From: Mycobacterium palustre | GTDB taxonomy: Bacteria; Actinomycetota; Actinomycetes; Mycobacteriales; Mycobacteriaceae | Direction of reading: 5' to 3' | NCBI RefSeq assembly: GCF_002101785.1 | Contig: NZ_LQPJ01000127.1 | Span: 1 to 64,000, forward strand | Length of the DNA stretch: 64,000 nucleotides | In this document: positions 26,501-35,100 of the stretch, piece after piece | Layout of the letters: each line of letters opens with the position of its first letter | How positions within the stretch are numbered: the stretch's first letter is position 1 | Translations under genes and position numbers: made by a program | Notes under the pieces: generated by a model | Databases searched by the model: none | What the model saw: only the letters and a program-made list of their open reading frames with translations | Told to the model about the DNA's origin: nothing

Positions 26501-27843
26501 TGGTGCCCGCGCCCGGCGACACCGACGTGCTGGCCACGGCGGTCCGCCTCGACGACGCCGGGCCGACCGCACAGGGGGTGCGCGAGGCCCTGGCCGACCT
26601 CGTTCCCGCGCACATGATCCCGCGGCACGTGTCGGTCCTCGAGCGCATCCCGTTCACCGACGGCGGCAAGATCGACCGCAGGGCGGTCACGGCCCTGCTC
26701 ACGGCCGCGCTGGCCGGGCAAGGCGACGGCGCGGCGGGACCGCGGGAGGCGCCGCGCACGCAGCTGGAACGCGCGCTGTGCCACATCGTCGCCGAAATCC
26801 TGGGCCGCGACCCCGCCGCGGTGGGCGTGCACGACGACTTCTTTTCCCTCGGCGGCGATTCCGTGCACGCGACCCAGGCCGTCGCGGGCATCCGGCAGTG
26901 GCTCGATTCCCCGAGCCTGATGGTCGCCGACGTCTTTGCCACCCGAACCGTGGCCGCGCTCGCCGAATTGCTCGCCGGCCGCGAGGCCGGTGGCGACCGG
27001 CTCGAGCAGGTGGCCGACGTGTACCTGGAGATCGCGGAGATGTCGAGCACCGACGTGCTGTCCGCGCTCGAGGCTGAGCCAGACCCCGGTTCGAAGGCCG
27101 AACCAGCCCGGCGGGAGTTCCAGCCGTGGGTGAAGCGGTTCACCGGCAGCGCCGCGCGCGGCGCGGTGATCGTGTTCCCACACGCGGGCGGCGCCGCCGC
27201 GGCCTACCGATCGCTGGCAAAAGCCTTGGCGGGCAACGACGTCGACGCCTACGTCGTGCAATACCCGCAGCGGGCGGACCGGCGCGACCACCCGGCGGCG
27301 GAGAGCATCGGCGCGCTGGCCCTGGAGCTGTTCGAGGCGGGTGACTGGCCGTCGGTGGCTCCGCTGACGGTGTTCGGCCACTGCATGGGCGCCGTGGTGG
27401 CCTTCGAGTTCGCCCGCATCGCCGAGCGCAACGGCGTGCCGGTGCGCGCGCTGTGGGCTTCGGCGGGGCAGCCTCCGTCGCTGGTAGCGGCCTCCGGTCC
27501 CCTTCCGACCGACGAGCGTGGCGTGTTGGCCGACATGGTCGACCTGGGCGGCACCGACCCGGTGCTGCTCGAGGACGAGGAATTCGTCGAGCTGCTGGTG
27601 CGGGCCGTGCAGGCCGACTACCGCGCGCTGAACGCCTATTCCTGCCCGCCCCACGTGCGCATCAACGCCGACATCCACGCCGTCGGCGGCCACGGCGACC
27701 ACCGGATCACCCGGGACATGCTGGCCGCCTGGGAAACCCACACGTCGGGACGATTCTTTCTGTCGGGCTTCGAAGGCGGCCATTTCTACCTCAACGATCA
27801 CCTCGACGCGGTGGCCCGGATGGTAAGCGCCGATGTCCGATAA
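23572..27843 (+). CDS. mbtB: Mycobactin NRPS MbtB (ArCP-Cy-A-PCP-TE)
   Basis: A 1423-residue peptide synthetase. Residues 1-80 are the aryl carrier domain, phosphopantetheine site Ser39 in GLDSIRMM. A cyclisation domain follows (about 100-530) with the DxxxxD motif D229-MQAA-D234 in place of HHxxxDG. It condenses salicylate with Ser/Thr and closes the oxazoline ring. The adenylation domain has FTSGSTGEPKGVEM near 700, YRSGDL and RIKISGYRVELGEIE. The peptidyl carrier has Ser1097 in LGGDSVHA. A thioesterase domain ends the protein (VIVFPHAGG; GHCMG with Cys1271 where Ser is usual). The GTG start has AGGAGG upstream. The next gene, mbtC, starts 11 bases before this one ends. Confidence 0.96.
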   Translation: MVRAPACSEDIRAEVAELLGVEADAIHPGENLIGQGLDSIRMMTLAGRWRRRGVAVDFATLSAAPTIEAWSELVAAGAGRGGDEPAPAAEADHAPEGDPFPLAPMQHAMWVGRQDNQRFGGVAGHLYVEFDGGPIDPDRLRAAATGLALRHPMLRVRFLPDGTQRVAPPQECGDFPVTVVDLRDDDGGAEGRLAAIREAKSHQQLVGAVFELTLTLLPGERSRLHVDLDMQAADAMSYRTLMADLAALYAGRDLPPLGYTYREYRRAVARRDRQPDVTRDADREWWARRIPQLPDPPAPPSTGGPDSRTSTRRWHWLDPATRDALFARARARGVTPAMALAAAFAGTLARWSATSRFLLNVPLFGRQPLHPDVDRLVGDFTSSLLLDVDFSDLAGAKHTAAARAHAVQDAMRTAAAHAAYPGLSVLRDLSRHRGTQVLAPVVFTSALGLGELFHGDVTTQFGTPVWLISQGPQVLLDAQVTEFDGGVLVNWDVRDGMFAPGVIDAMFAHHVDELLRLASTDDAWDAPGPSALPDAQRAVRDAANGRTAEPSREALHDGFFRRARRQPDAPAIFASTGDLSYAQLRHQALALAAALRANGIGAGDTVAVMGPKTAEQLPALLGILAAGGVYLPIGIDQPRDRAERILTTGGVRLALVCGGRPLSLPVPALVIADVLRDAPAVDETDPATTDPAELAYVLFTSGSTGEPKGVEMTHDGAMNTVEFLTRHFGIGPADKCLALSTLECDLSVLDIFATLRAGGSVVVVDEAQRRDPDAWARLIATHGVTVLNFLPGWLEMLVEVGHGRLPSLRVVATGGDWVRPGLARALQAQAPGLRFAGLGGATETAVHATIFEVTGELPADWTAVPYGRPFPNIACRVVDDTGADCPDWVPGELWFSGRGIARGYRGRADLTAERFVEHDGRTWYRSGDLARYWPDGTLEFVGRADHRIKISGYRVELGEIEAALRRVPGVRAAVAALVPAPGDTDVLATAVRLDDAGPTAQGVREALADLVPAHMIPRHVSVLERIPFTDGGKIDRRAVTALLTAALAGQGDGAAGPREAPRTQLERALCHIVAEILGRDPAAVGVHDDFFSLGGDSVHATQAVAGIRQWLDSPSLMVADVFATRTVAALAELLAGREAGGDRLEQVADVYLEIAEMSSTDVLSALEAEPDPGSKAEPARREFQPWVKRFTGSAARGAVIVFPHAGGAAAAYRSLAKALAGNDVDAYVVQYPQRADRRDHPAAESIGALALELFEAGDWPSVAPLTVFGHCMGAVVAFEFARIAERNGVPVRALWASAGQPPSLVAASGPLPTDERGVLADMVDLGGTDPVLLEDEEFVELLVRAVQADYRALNAYSCPPHVRINADIHAVGGHGDHRITRDMLAAWETHTSGRFFLSGFEGGHFYLNDHLDAVARMVSADVR

Positions 27844-29128
27844 CGATCCGGTCGTCGTCGTCGGGCTGGCGCTGGAGGCGCCCGGCGGGGTGGAAACCGC
27901 CGACGATTTCTGGGCGTTGCTGTGCGAACAGCGCGAGGGCTTGGGCCCCTTTCCCACGGATCGGGGCTGGGCCCTGCGCGAGCTGTTCGACGGCTCCCGG
28001 CGCGACGGATTCAAACCCATCCACAATCTCGGCGGATTCCTGTCCACCGCAACCACATTCGACCCGGAGTTCTTTCGAATCTCACCGCGCGAGGCGGTGG
28101 CGATGGACCCGCAGCAGCGGGTCGCGTTGCGGGTGGCGTGGCGCAGCCTGGAGAACAGCGGGATCAATCCCGACGACCTGGCCGGCCACGACGTGGGCTG
28201 CTATGTCGGGGCCTCGGCCCTGGAGTACGGACCGAAGCTCTCCGAGTTCTCCCACCACAGCGGGCATCTGATCAGCGGGACGTCGCTGGGCGTCATCTCG
28301 GGGCGCATCGCCTACACATTGGATTTGGCCGGGCCGGCGCTGACCGTCGACACCTCGTGCTCCTCGGCCCTGACCGCGTTTCACACCGCGGTAGCGGCAC
28401 TGGGGGCCGGCGACTGCGACCTGGCGCTGGCCGGCGGGGTCTGCGTGATGGGCACCCCGGGCTACTTCGTCGAATTTTCCAAGCAGCACGCGCTGTCCGA
28501 CGACGGCCACTGCCGACCGTACAGCGCGCACACCAGCGGAACCGTCTGGGCGGAGGGCGCGGCGATGTTCGTGCTGCAGCGCCGGTCCCGGGCGAACGCC
28601 GACGGGCGGCGCGTCCTCGCCCAGGTGCGCGCCAGCTGCCTGAACTCCGACGGACGCAGCAACGGGCTGACGGCGCCCAGCGGCGACGCGCAGCTGCGCC
28701 TGTTCCGGCGGGCCCTCGCGCAGGCCGAGTTGGACCCCGCCGACGTCGGGCTCGTCGAAGGGCACGGCACCGGCACCCGGCTGGGCGACCGGACCGAACT
28801 GCTGTCGCTGGCGGCCAGTTACGGCGCCACGCCGGCCGGGCGCGGACCGCTGCTGGGATCGGTCAAGTCCAACATCGGGCACGCCCAGGCCGCGGCGGGA
28901 GCGCTGGGCCTCGCCAAGGTGATCCTGGCCGCCGAGCATGCCACGATCCCGCCGACGCTGCACGTCGACGAGCCCAGCCACGAAATCGATTGGGACAGCC
29001 AGGGATTGCGGTTGGCGGACAAGCTGACGCCGTGGCCGGCCGTGAACGGATGGCGCACCGCCGCCGTCTCGGCGTTCGGGATGAGCGGCACCAACGCCCA
29101 CCTGGTCGTATCGATGCCGGAGAAATGA
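27833..29128 (+). CDS. mbtC: Mycobactin polyketide synthase MbtC (ketosynthase)
   Basis: A 431-residue stand-alone ketosynthase. The catalytic triad is complete: Cys176 in VDTSCSSAL, His311 in VEGHGTGTRLGD and His350 in SNIGHAQAAAG. The N-terminus DPVVVVGLALEAPGGVETADDFW is typical of type I modules. With MbtD it builds the beta-hydroxy acyl unit of mycobactin from malonyl units, so the KS is encoded apart from its AT-KR-ACP partner. It overlaps mbtB by 11 bases and mbtD by four (ATGA), so all are translationally coupled. M. tuberculosis MbtC is about 444 aa. Confidence 0.95.
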   Translation: MSDNDPVVVVGLALEAPGGVETADDFWALLCEQREGLGPFPTDRGWALRELFDGSRRDGFKPIHNLGGFLSTATTFDPEFFRISPREAVAMDPQQRVALRVAWRSLENSGINPDDLAGHDVGCYVGASALEYGPKLSEFSHHSGHLISGTSLGVISGRIAYTLDLAGPALTVDTSCSSALTAFHTAVAALGAGDCDLALAGGVCVMGTPGYFVEFSKQHALSDDGHCRPYSAHTSGTVWAEGAAMFVLQRRSRANADGRRVLAQVRASCLNSDGRSNGLTAPSGDAQLRLFRRALAQAELDPADVGLVEGHGTGTRLGDRTELLSLAASYGATPAGRGPLLGSVKSNIGHAQAAAGALGLAKVILAAEHATIPPTLHVDEPSHEIDWDSQGLRLADKLTPWPAVNGWRTAAVSAFGMSGTNAHLVVSMPEK

Positions 29129-32121
29129 TGGCGCGCAACCGACTGCCCGACGGGCGGATCCCCGTCCTGCTCAGCGCCCACGCCGAGGAACTCGTCCGCG
29201 CGGACGCGCAAGCGATCCTCGACTACCTCGACCGCCGCCCGGAAACGACCGTGGCGCAGGTGGCCCGGCAGCTGACCGGGACCCGCCGGGTCCGCCGTTA
29301 CCGGTCGGTGCTGCGGGCCGCGGACCGGGCCGAGCTCGTCGACGGGTTGCGGGCGCTGGCCGCAAGGCGCGAGCATCCGCTGGTCGCCTCCTCGGCGCTG
29401 GGTTCGGCGCCCCGGCAGGCGTTCGTTGTTCCCGGCCAGGGCGGCCACTGGCCCGGCATGGGCACCGTCGCCTACCAAGCGCTGCCGAGCTATCGGGCCG
29501 CGGCCGACGCCTGCGCCGCGGCGTTCGAGGACGCCGGCGTCGCGTCGCCGCTGCGCTATCTGACGGCCGCCGCCGAGCCGCAGGCCTTCTCCGAAACCGA
29601 GATCCAGGGCGCGCAATTCGTCCACGCCGTCGCGCTGGCCGAGGTTTGGCGCTCGTGCGGTGTGGTTGCCGACCTCACCATCGGCCAGAGCCTCGGCGAG
29701 GTCGCCGCGGCGCTCATCGCCGGCGGCATCACGCTGCCGGACGCCGTCGCCGTGGTCGCGGCCCGCGCCGGCGTGGTGGACCGCCTGCCGGGCCGCTACG
29801 CCATGGCGACCCTGGGCGTCGCAGCCGCGGCGGCCGAACCGCTGATCGCGGCCTGCGACGGCTGGGTGGAACTGTCCGTCGTCTACTCCGCCGAAACCGT
29901 CGCGGTCTCGGGCGATCGCGACGCGGTGCTGGCCATCGTCGACGAGGTCCGCTCCCGCGGTGGGTTCGCCCGCGAGATCACCGCGAACTTTCCGGGACAC
30001 ACCAGCCTGCTCGAACCGCTCCGCGACGACTTCCAGGCGCAACTGCCCGCCACCGCATTCGCCGACACGCCAATCCGATTCATCGGCGGCACCACCGGAG
30101 ACGTGGTGGCCGCCGGCACGGCCTTCGGTGACTACTGGTACGCGAACCTGCGCAACCCGGTGCGACTGGACCGGGCCTTCGAGTCGGCGATCCGTTGCGG
30201 CGTTGGGTCCTTCATCGAACTGTCGGCCCACCCGGCGCTGTTGTTCTCGATCGGCCAGGCCTTCGAGGCGGGCGCGCCCGACGGCCCGGCGGTGCTCGTC
30301 GGCTCGACGCGCCGCGACGAGCCGGTGCTCGACGTGCTGTCGGCGAACATCGTCGCCGCGGCGGTCGCCGACCCCGGCTACCCCTGGGCCGACCACCTGG
30401 ATTGCGCGGTGAAAGGGGTTGTCCTGCAAGGATTCCCCAATGCGCCGATGCGTGCCACGCCGATGTGGGCGCACCCCGAGCCGCTACCCGCGCCGCCGGG
30501 GGCGCCCGCGGGCCCCACCGTTACCGTCGAGCACTGGAAGCCTGCGCCGCCCGCCGTGGCCGGGCCGCCGGCCCGGCTGGCGGTGGTCGATCTCGGCGGT
30601 GACGCCGCCCTGGCAAAAACGCTGCGGGCGGCGATCGAGTCCCACCCGTCGGCCGCGCCCAGCGCGGCGGGGGAGGCCGACGTCGTGGTGGCGATCGCGC
30701 CCGCCCTCGACGCCGCCGACGCCGTTTCGGCCGCCGAGGAACTGACCAGACTGATCGCCTCCGGCCTTTTGGACTATGCCCAGGCGGTCGGGCCCCGCTG
30801 CCAAACCGTCTGCCTGGTCACCGTCGGCGCCGAGCGGGTCGGCGATCCCGACCCGCCGCCGTCGGCCGGCCACGCGGCGCTGGCCGCGATGCACCGTAGC
30901 CTCGGGTTCGACCGCCCGGAAACCGCTTTCACCCACCTGGACCTGCCGTCGCGGGAGTTGCCGCCCGCCGCCGGTGCTGACGTGGTAGCGGCGCTGTTGT
31001 CCGGTCGCGGCGAGACCGCGCTGCGCGCCTCGGCCGGTCGGTACGCGTTGCTCGAGCGTTCGTTCCGCGACGCGCCGGCCGCCTCGCCGTGGCCACTCGA
31101 CTCGGGGCTGCTCGACGACGTGGTCATCACCGGCGGGGCCGGCGCGATCGGCCTGCACTACGCGCGTTACCTCGCCGAGCGCGGCGCGCGGCGCATCGTC
31201 CTGCTGAGCCGCCGGCTGGCGGATCGTCAAGTGCTGAACCGGCTTTCGGCCGAACACGGCACCGATGTGCTGTCACTGGCCTGCGACGTCACCGATGTGG
31301 ATCAGGTGCGCCGCACCGCGGCCGAACACGGCGGTGCGGGCGCGTCGCTGATCGTGCACGCGGCGGGCAGCGCGACCTTCGGGGCCGCCGGGCTTTCGGC
31401 GACCGCCGCCGCGGGGACCTTCGCGGCCAAGGTCGGGGGCCTGGCCAACGTGGCCGAGGCCTGGCCCGCCCGCCCGGACGCCCGAATGCTGTTGTGCTCC
31501 TCGGTGTCCGGGGTATGGGGCGGGCGGGGCCACGGCGCCTACTCGGCGGCCAACCGCCTGCTGGACGTGATGGCCGCGCAGTTTCGCGCGCGGGGCCGGC
31601 ACTGCGTGGCGGTGAAATGGGGCTTGTGGCAGGCCTCGACCGACGGCGAGTGGAGCCGCGGCATCGTCGACGCCGCCGAGGCCGCCAGCATCGAGCGGTC
31701 CGGGCTGCGCCCGATGATCCCGCGCGAGGCGATCGAGGCGAGCCTGCGCGACTGGCGCGACGACCCGCTGGTGTTCTCGGCCGACGCCACCCGGTTGCGA
31801 ATCTTTTTGGGCGACCGGCGCTTCGAACCGACCGGCGGCCCGGCCAGCGGCGCGGCGCAGCGCCCCGCCGAGGCGCCGGTGCCGGTCGTCGACGCGGTGC
31901 GCGGCCAATTGGCGGCCGTGCTCGGAATCGACCGGCCCGCCGCGGTCAACCTCGCCGAATCCCTGTTCGACCTTGGCATCGACTCGATGCTGGCGGTGGA
32001 CCTACGCAAGCGCCTCAAGCGGGTGGTCGGACGCACGGTTTCCCTGGCCACGCTGATGGGCGAAATCACCGGCGACGAACTCGTCGCACAACTCTCAGAA
32101 AGTGGACATTCGCGTGACTGA
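29125..32121 (+). CDS. mbtD: Mycobactin polyketide synthase MbtD (AT-KR-ACP)
   Basis: 998 residues from the ATG overlapping the mbtC stop; a second ATG follows immediately. The acyltransferase-like region carries VVPGQGGHWPGMG and the nucleophile Ser189 in GQSLGE, where most ATs have GHSxG. The ketoreductase has the NADPH motif TGGAGAIG (about residue 668) and the Ser-Tyr region SSVSGVWGGRGHGAYSAAN. The carrier domain ends the protein with Ser954 in LGIDSMLAVDLRKRL. It reduces the keto group formed with MbtC to give the hydroxy acid between the two lysines of mycobactin. M. tuberculosis MbtD is about 1004 aa. Confidence 0.95.
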   Translation: MMARNRLPDGRIPVLLSAHAEELVRADAQAILDYLDRRPETTVAQVARQLTGTRRVRRYRSVLRAADRAELVDGLRALAARREHPLVASSALGSAPRQAFVVPGQGGHWPGMGTVAYQALPSYRAAADACAAAFEDAGVASPLRYLTAAAEPQAFSETEIQGAQFVHAVALAEVWRSCGVVADLTIGQSLGEVAAALIAGGITLPDAVAVVAARAGVVDRLPGRYAMATLGVAAAAAEPLIAACDGWVELSVVYSAETVAVSGDRDAVLAIVDEVRSRGGFAREITANFPGHTSLLEPLRDDFQAQLPATAFADTPIRFIGGTTGDVVAAGTAFGDYWYANLRNPVRLDRAFESAIRCGVGSFIELSAHPALLFSIGQAFEAGAPDGPAVLVGSTRRDEPVLDVLSANIVAAAVADPGYPWADHLDCAVKGVVLQGFPNAPMRATPMWAHPEPLPAPPGAPAGPTVTVEHWKPAPPAVAGPPARLAVVDLGGDAALAKTLRAAIESHPSAAPSAAGEADVVVAIAPALDAADAVSAAEELTRLIASGLLDYAQAVGPRCQTVCLVTVGAERVGDPDPPPSAGHAALAAMHRSLGFDRPETAFTHLDLPSRELPPAAGADVVAALLSGRGETALRASAGRYALLERSFRDAPAASPWPLDSGLLDDVVITGGAGAIGLHYARYLAERGARRIVLLSRRLADRQVLNRLSAEHGTDVLSLACDVTDVDQVRRTAAEHGGAGASLIVHAAGSATFGAAGLSATAAAGTFAAKVGGLANVAEAWPARPDARMLLCSSVSGVWGGRGHGAYSAANRLLDVMAAQFRARGRHCVAVKWGLWQASTDGEWSRGIVDAAEAASIERSGLRPMIPREAIEASLRDWRDDPLVFSADATRLRIFLGDRRFEPTGGPASGAAQRPAEAPVPVVDAVRGQLAAVLGIDRPAAVNLAESLFDLGIDSMLAVDLRKRLKRVVGRTVSLATLMGEITGDELVAQLSESGHSRD

Positions 32122-35100
32122 TATCGCCGACACGGGCGCGCGGCTCGACGCGGCCCGCCTGGAGCTGCTGCGCCGCAGGCTCGCCGACCGTGGCCTCGCC
32201 GCGGACACCGCGGAGCCGGAATCGCCTGCCGCCGACCGGCTCACCGACGGCCAGGCGCGGATGTGGTTCGTGCAGCTGGCCGACCCCAGTGGCGCCCTGC
32301 TCAACGTCTGCGTGTCGTACCGGATCACCGGCGACCTCGATGCCGCCCGGTTGCACCGCGCCGTCGACGACGTCGCGCGCCGGCATCGGGTGCTGCGCAC
32401 CACCTACGCGGTCGGCGAGGACGGCGATCCGCGGCCGACGGTCCACGACGACCTTCGCCCGCGGTGGGAACAACACGACCTGACCGGGTTGCCGGAACGC
32501 GCCCGCCGGCTCCGCCTCGAGGTGCTGGCGCAGCGCGAGTTCTCGGCGCCCTTCGACCTCTCCACCGACGCGCCGCTGCGAATCACCTTGGCACGCACCG
32601 CAACCGAAGAACACGTGCTGTTGCTGGTGGCCCACCACATCGCCTGGGACGACGGCTCGTGGCGGGTGTTCTTCGCCGACCTGACCAAGGCCTACCAGGG
32701 GGCGGGCCTGGGGCCGGAACGCCGCCCGTCGGGCCCGCCCGCGCCGGACACCACCGAGGCCGACCTCGAGTACTGGCGGGCCGTCATGGCCGACCCGCCC
32801 GAGCCTTTGGAGCTGCCGGGCCCGGCCGGAACCCACATGCCCTCCAACTGGAAGGCCGGCCGCAGCACGCTGCGGCTGCCCGGCGACACCGCCCAACGCG
32901 TCGGCGCGATCGCGCGCGATACCGGATGCACCCCTTACATGGTGCTGCTGGCCGCGTTCGGCGCCCTGATGCATCGCTACACGCACAGCGACGACTTCCT
33001 GGTGGCCGCACCGGTGCTCAACCGCGGCGCCGGAACCGAGGACGCCATCGGCTATTTCGGCAACACGGTGGCGATGCGGCTGCGGCCCCGGGCGTCGATG
33101 ACGTTTCGCGAGTTGCTGAAAGCCACGCGCGACGTCGCCACCGGGGCGTTCGCACACCAACGAGTCAGCCTCGACCGCGCCGTGCGCGAACTCAATCCCG
33201 ATCGCCGCCACGGCGCCGAGCGGCTGACCCGGGTCAGCTTCGGATTCCGCGAGCCCGACGGCGGCGGATTCCGCCCGCCCGGCGTCGAGTGCGAGCGCTA
33301 CCACCTGCGTGGCAACCTCACCCAGCTGCCGTTGGGTTTCATGGTCGAGTTCGACACCACCGGCGCGCTGGTCGAAGCCGAGCACCTGCTGGAAATCCTC
33401 GAGCCCGCCCTGGTGCGCCAGCTGCTCGATCACTTCGCCGTGCTGCTCGAGGACGCGCTGGCCGAACCCGACAAGCCGCTGGCCGCGCTGGCGTTGATGG
33501 GCGACGCCGACGCCGAGTGGCTGCGCGAGGTGTCGCAAGGCGAGCCGTTCGACGCCGCGCCCGGGACGCTCGCGGACCTGGTTTCCGAGCAGGCCGCGCG
33601 GACCCCGGACGCGATCGCTGTGGTCTACGAGGGCCGCCGCCTCTCCTATCGCGAAATCAACCAGGCGGCAAACCGGCTGGCGCACTGGCTCATCGAGCGC
33701 GGCATCGGGGCCGAGGACCGGGTCGCCGTGCTGCTCGACAAGTCGCCCGAACTGGTCGTCACCGCGTTGGGGATCGCCAAAGCGGGCGCCGTGTACGTCC
33801 CGGTGGACCCCACGTACCCGCGGGAGCGTCTGGAATTCATCCTCGACGACTGCGACCCCAAGCTGGTGCTGCGCGAGCCGGTGACCGACCTGGCCGCCCG
33901 TCCCGCCGTGGACCCGACCGACGCCGACCGCGTCCGGCCGCTGCGGCCGGAGAACGCCGCGTACCTGATCTACACGTCGGGCACCACCGGGCTGCCCAAG
34001 GGCGTCGCGGTGCCGCACCGCCCCGTCGCGGAGTACTTCGCCTGGTTCAAGCGCGAGTACGGCGTCGACCACACCGACCGGCTGCTGCAGGTCGCCTCGC
34101 CCAGCTTCGACGTGTCGATCGCCGAGATCTTCGGGACGCTGGCCTGCGGCGCACGGCTGGTGATCCCGCGACCCGGCGGACTCAACGACGTCGGCTACCT
34201 CACCGAGCTGCTGCGCGACGAGTCAATCACCGCAATGCATTTCGTGCCGTCCCTGCTCGGCCTGTTTTTGTCGCTGCCGGGCGTCAACCAGTGGCGGACG
34301 CTGCGGCGGGTGCCCATCGGCGGCGAGCCGCTGCCCGGGGAGGTGGCCGACAGGTTCCACGCCACGTTCGACGCGCTGCTGCACAACTTCTACGGCCCCA
34401 CCGAAACCGTGATCAACGCCAGCCGATTCAAGGTCGAGGGCCCGCAGGGCACCCGCATCGTGCCGATCGGCCGGCCGAAGATCAACACCGCGATGTACCT
34501 GCTCGACGACGCGCTGCAACCCGTGCCCGTCGGCGTGATCGGCGAAATCTATCTGGGCGGAACCCATCTGGCGCGCGGCTACCACCGGCGCGCCCGGTTG
34601 ACCGCGGAGCGGTTCGTGGCCGACCCGTACCGGCCCGGCGCCCGGATGTACCGGACCGGAGACCTCGCGCGCCGCAACGCCGACGGCGACGTCGAGTTCG
34701 TCGGCCGCGCCGACGAACAGGTCAAGATCCGCGGCTTCCGGATCGAGCTGGGCGACGTCGCGGCGGCCATCTCGGTCGACCCCACCGTCGGGCAGGCCGT
34801 CGTGGTGGTCAACGACCTGCCCCGGCTGGGCAAGAGCCTGGTTGGCTACGTCACGCCCGCCGCGGGGGAGCAGGTCGACCTCGACCGCATCCGGGCCCGG
34901 GTGGCGGCGGCGCTGCCCGAATACATGGTGCCGGCGGCTTACGTTGTGCTCGACGAGATTCCGATCACCGCGCACGGCAAGATCGACCGCGCCGCGCTGC
35001 CGGCCCCCGAGGTCGGGTCCGGCGCCGAATTCCGCGAACCGCAAACGCCCACCGAGCGGCGCGTCGCCGAGCTGTTCGCCGAGCTGTTGGGCCGCGAGCT

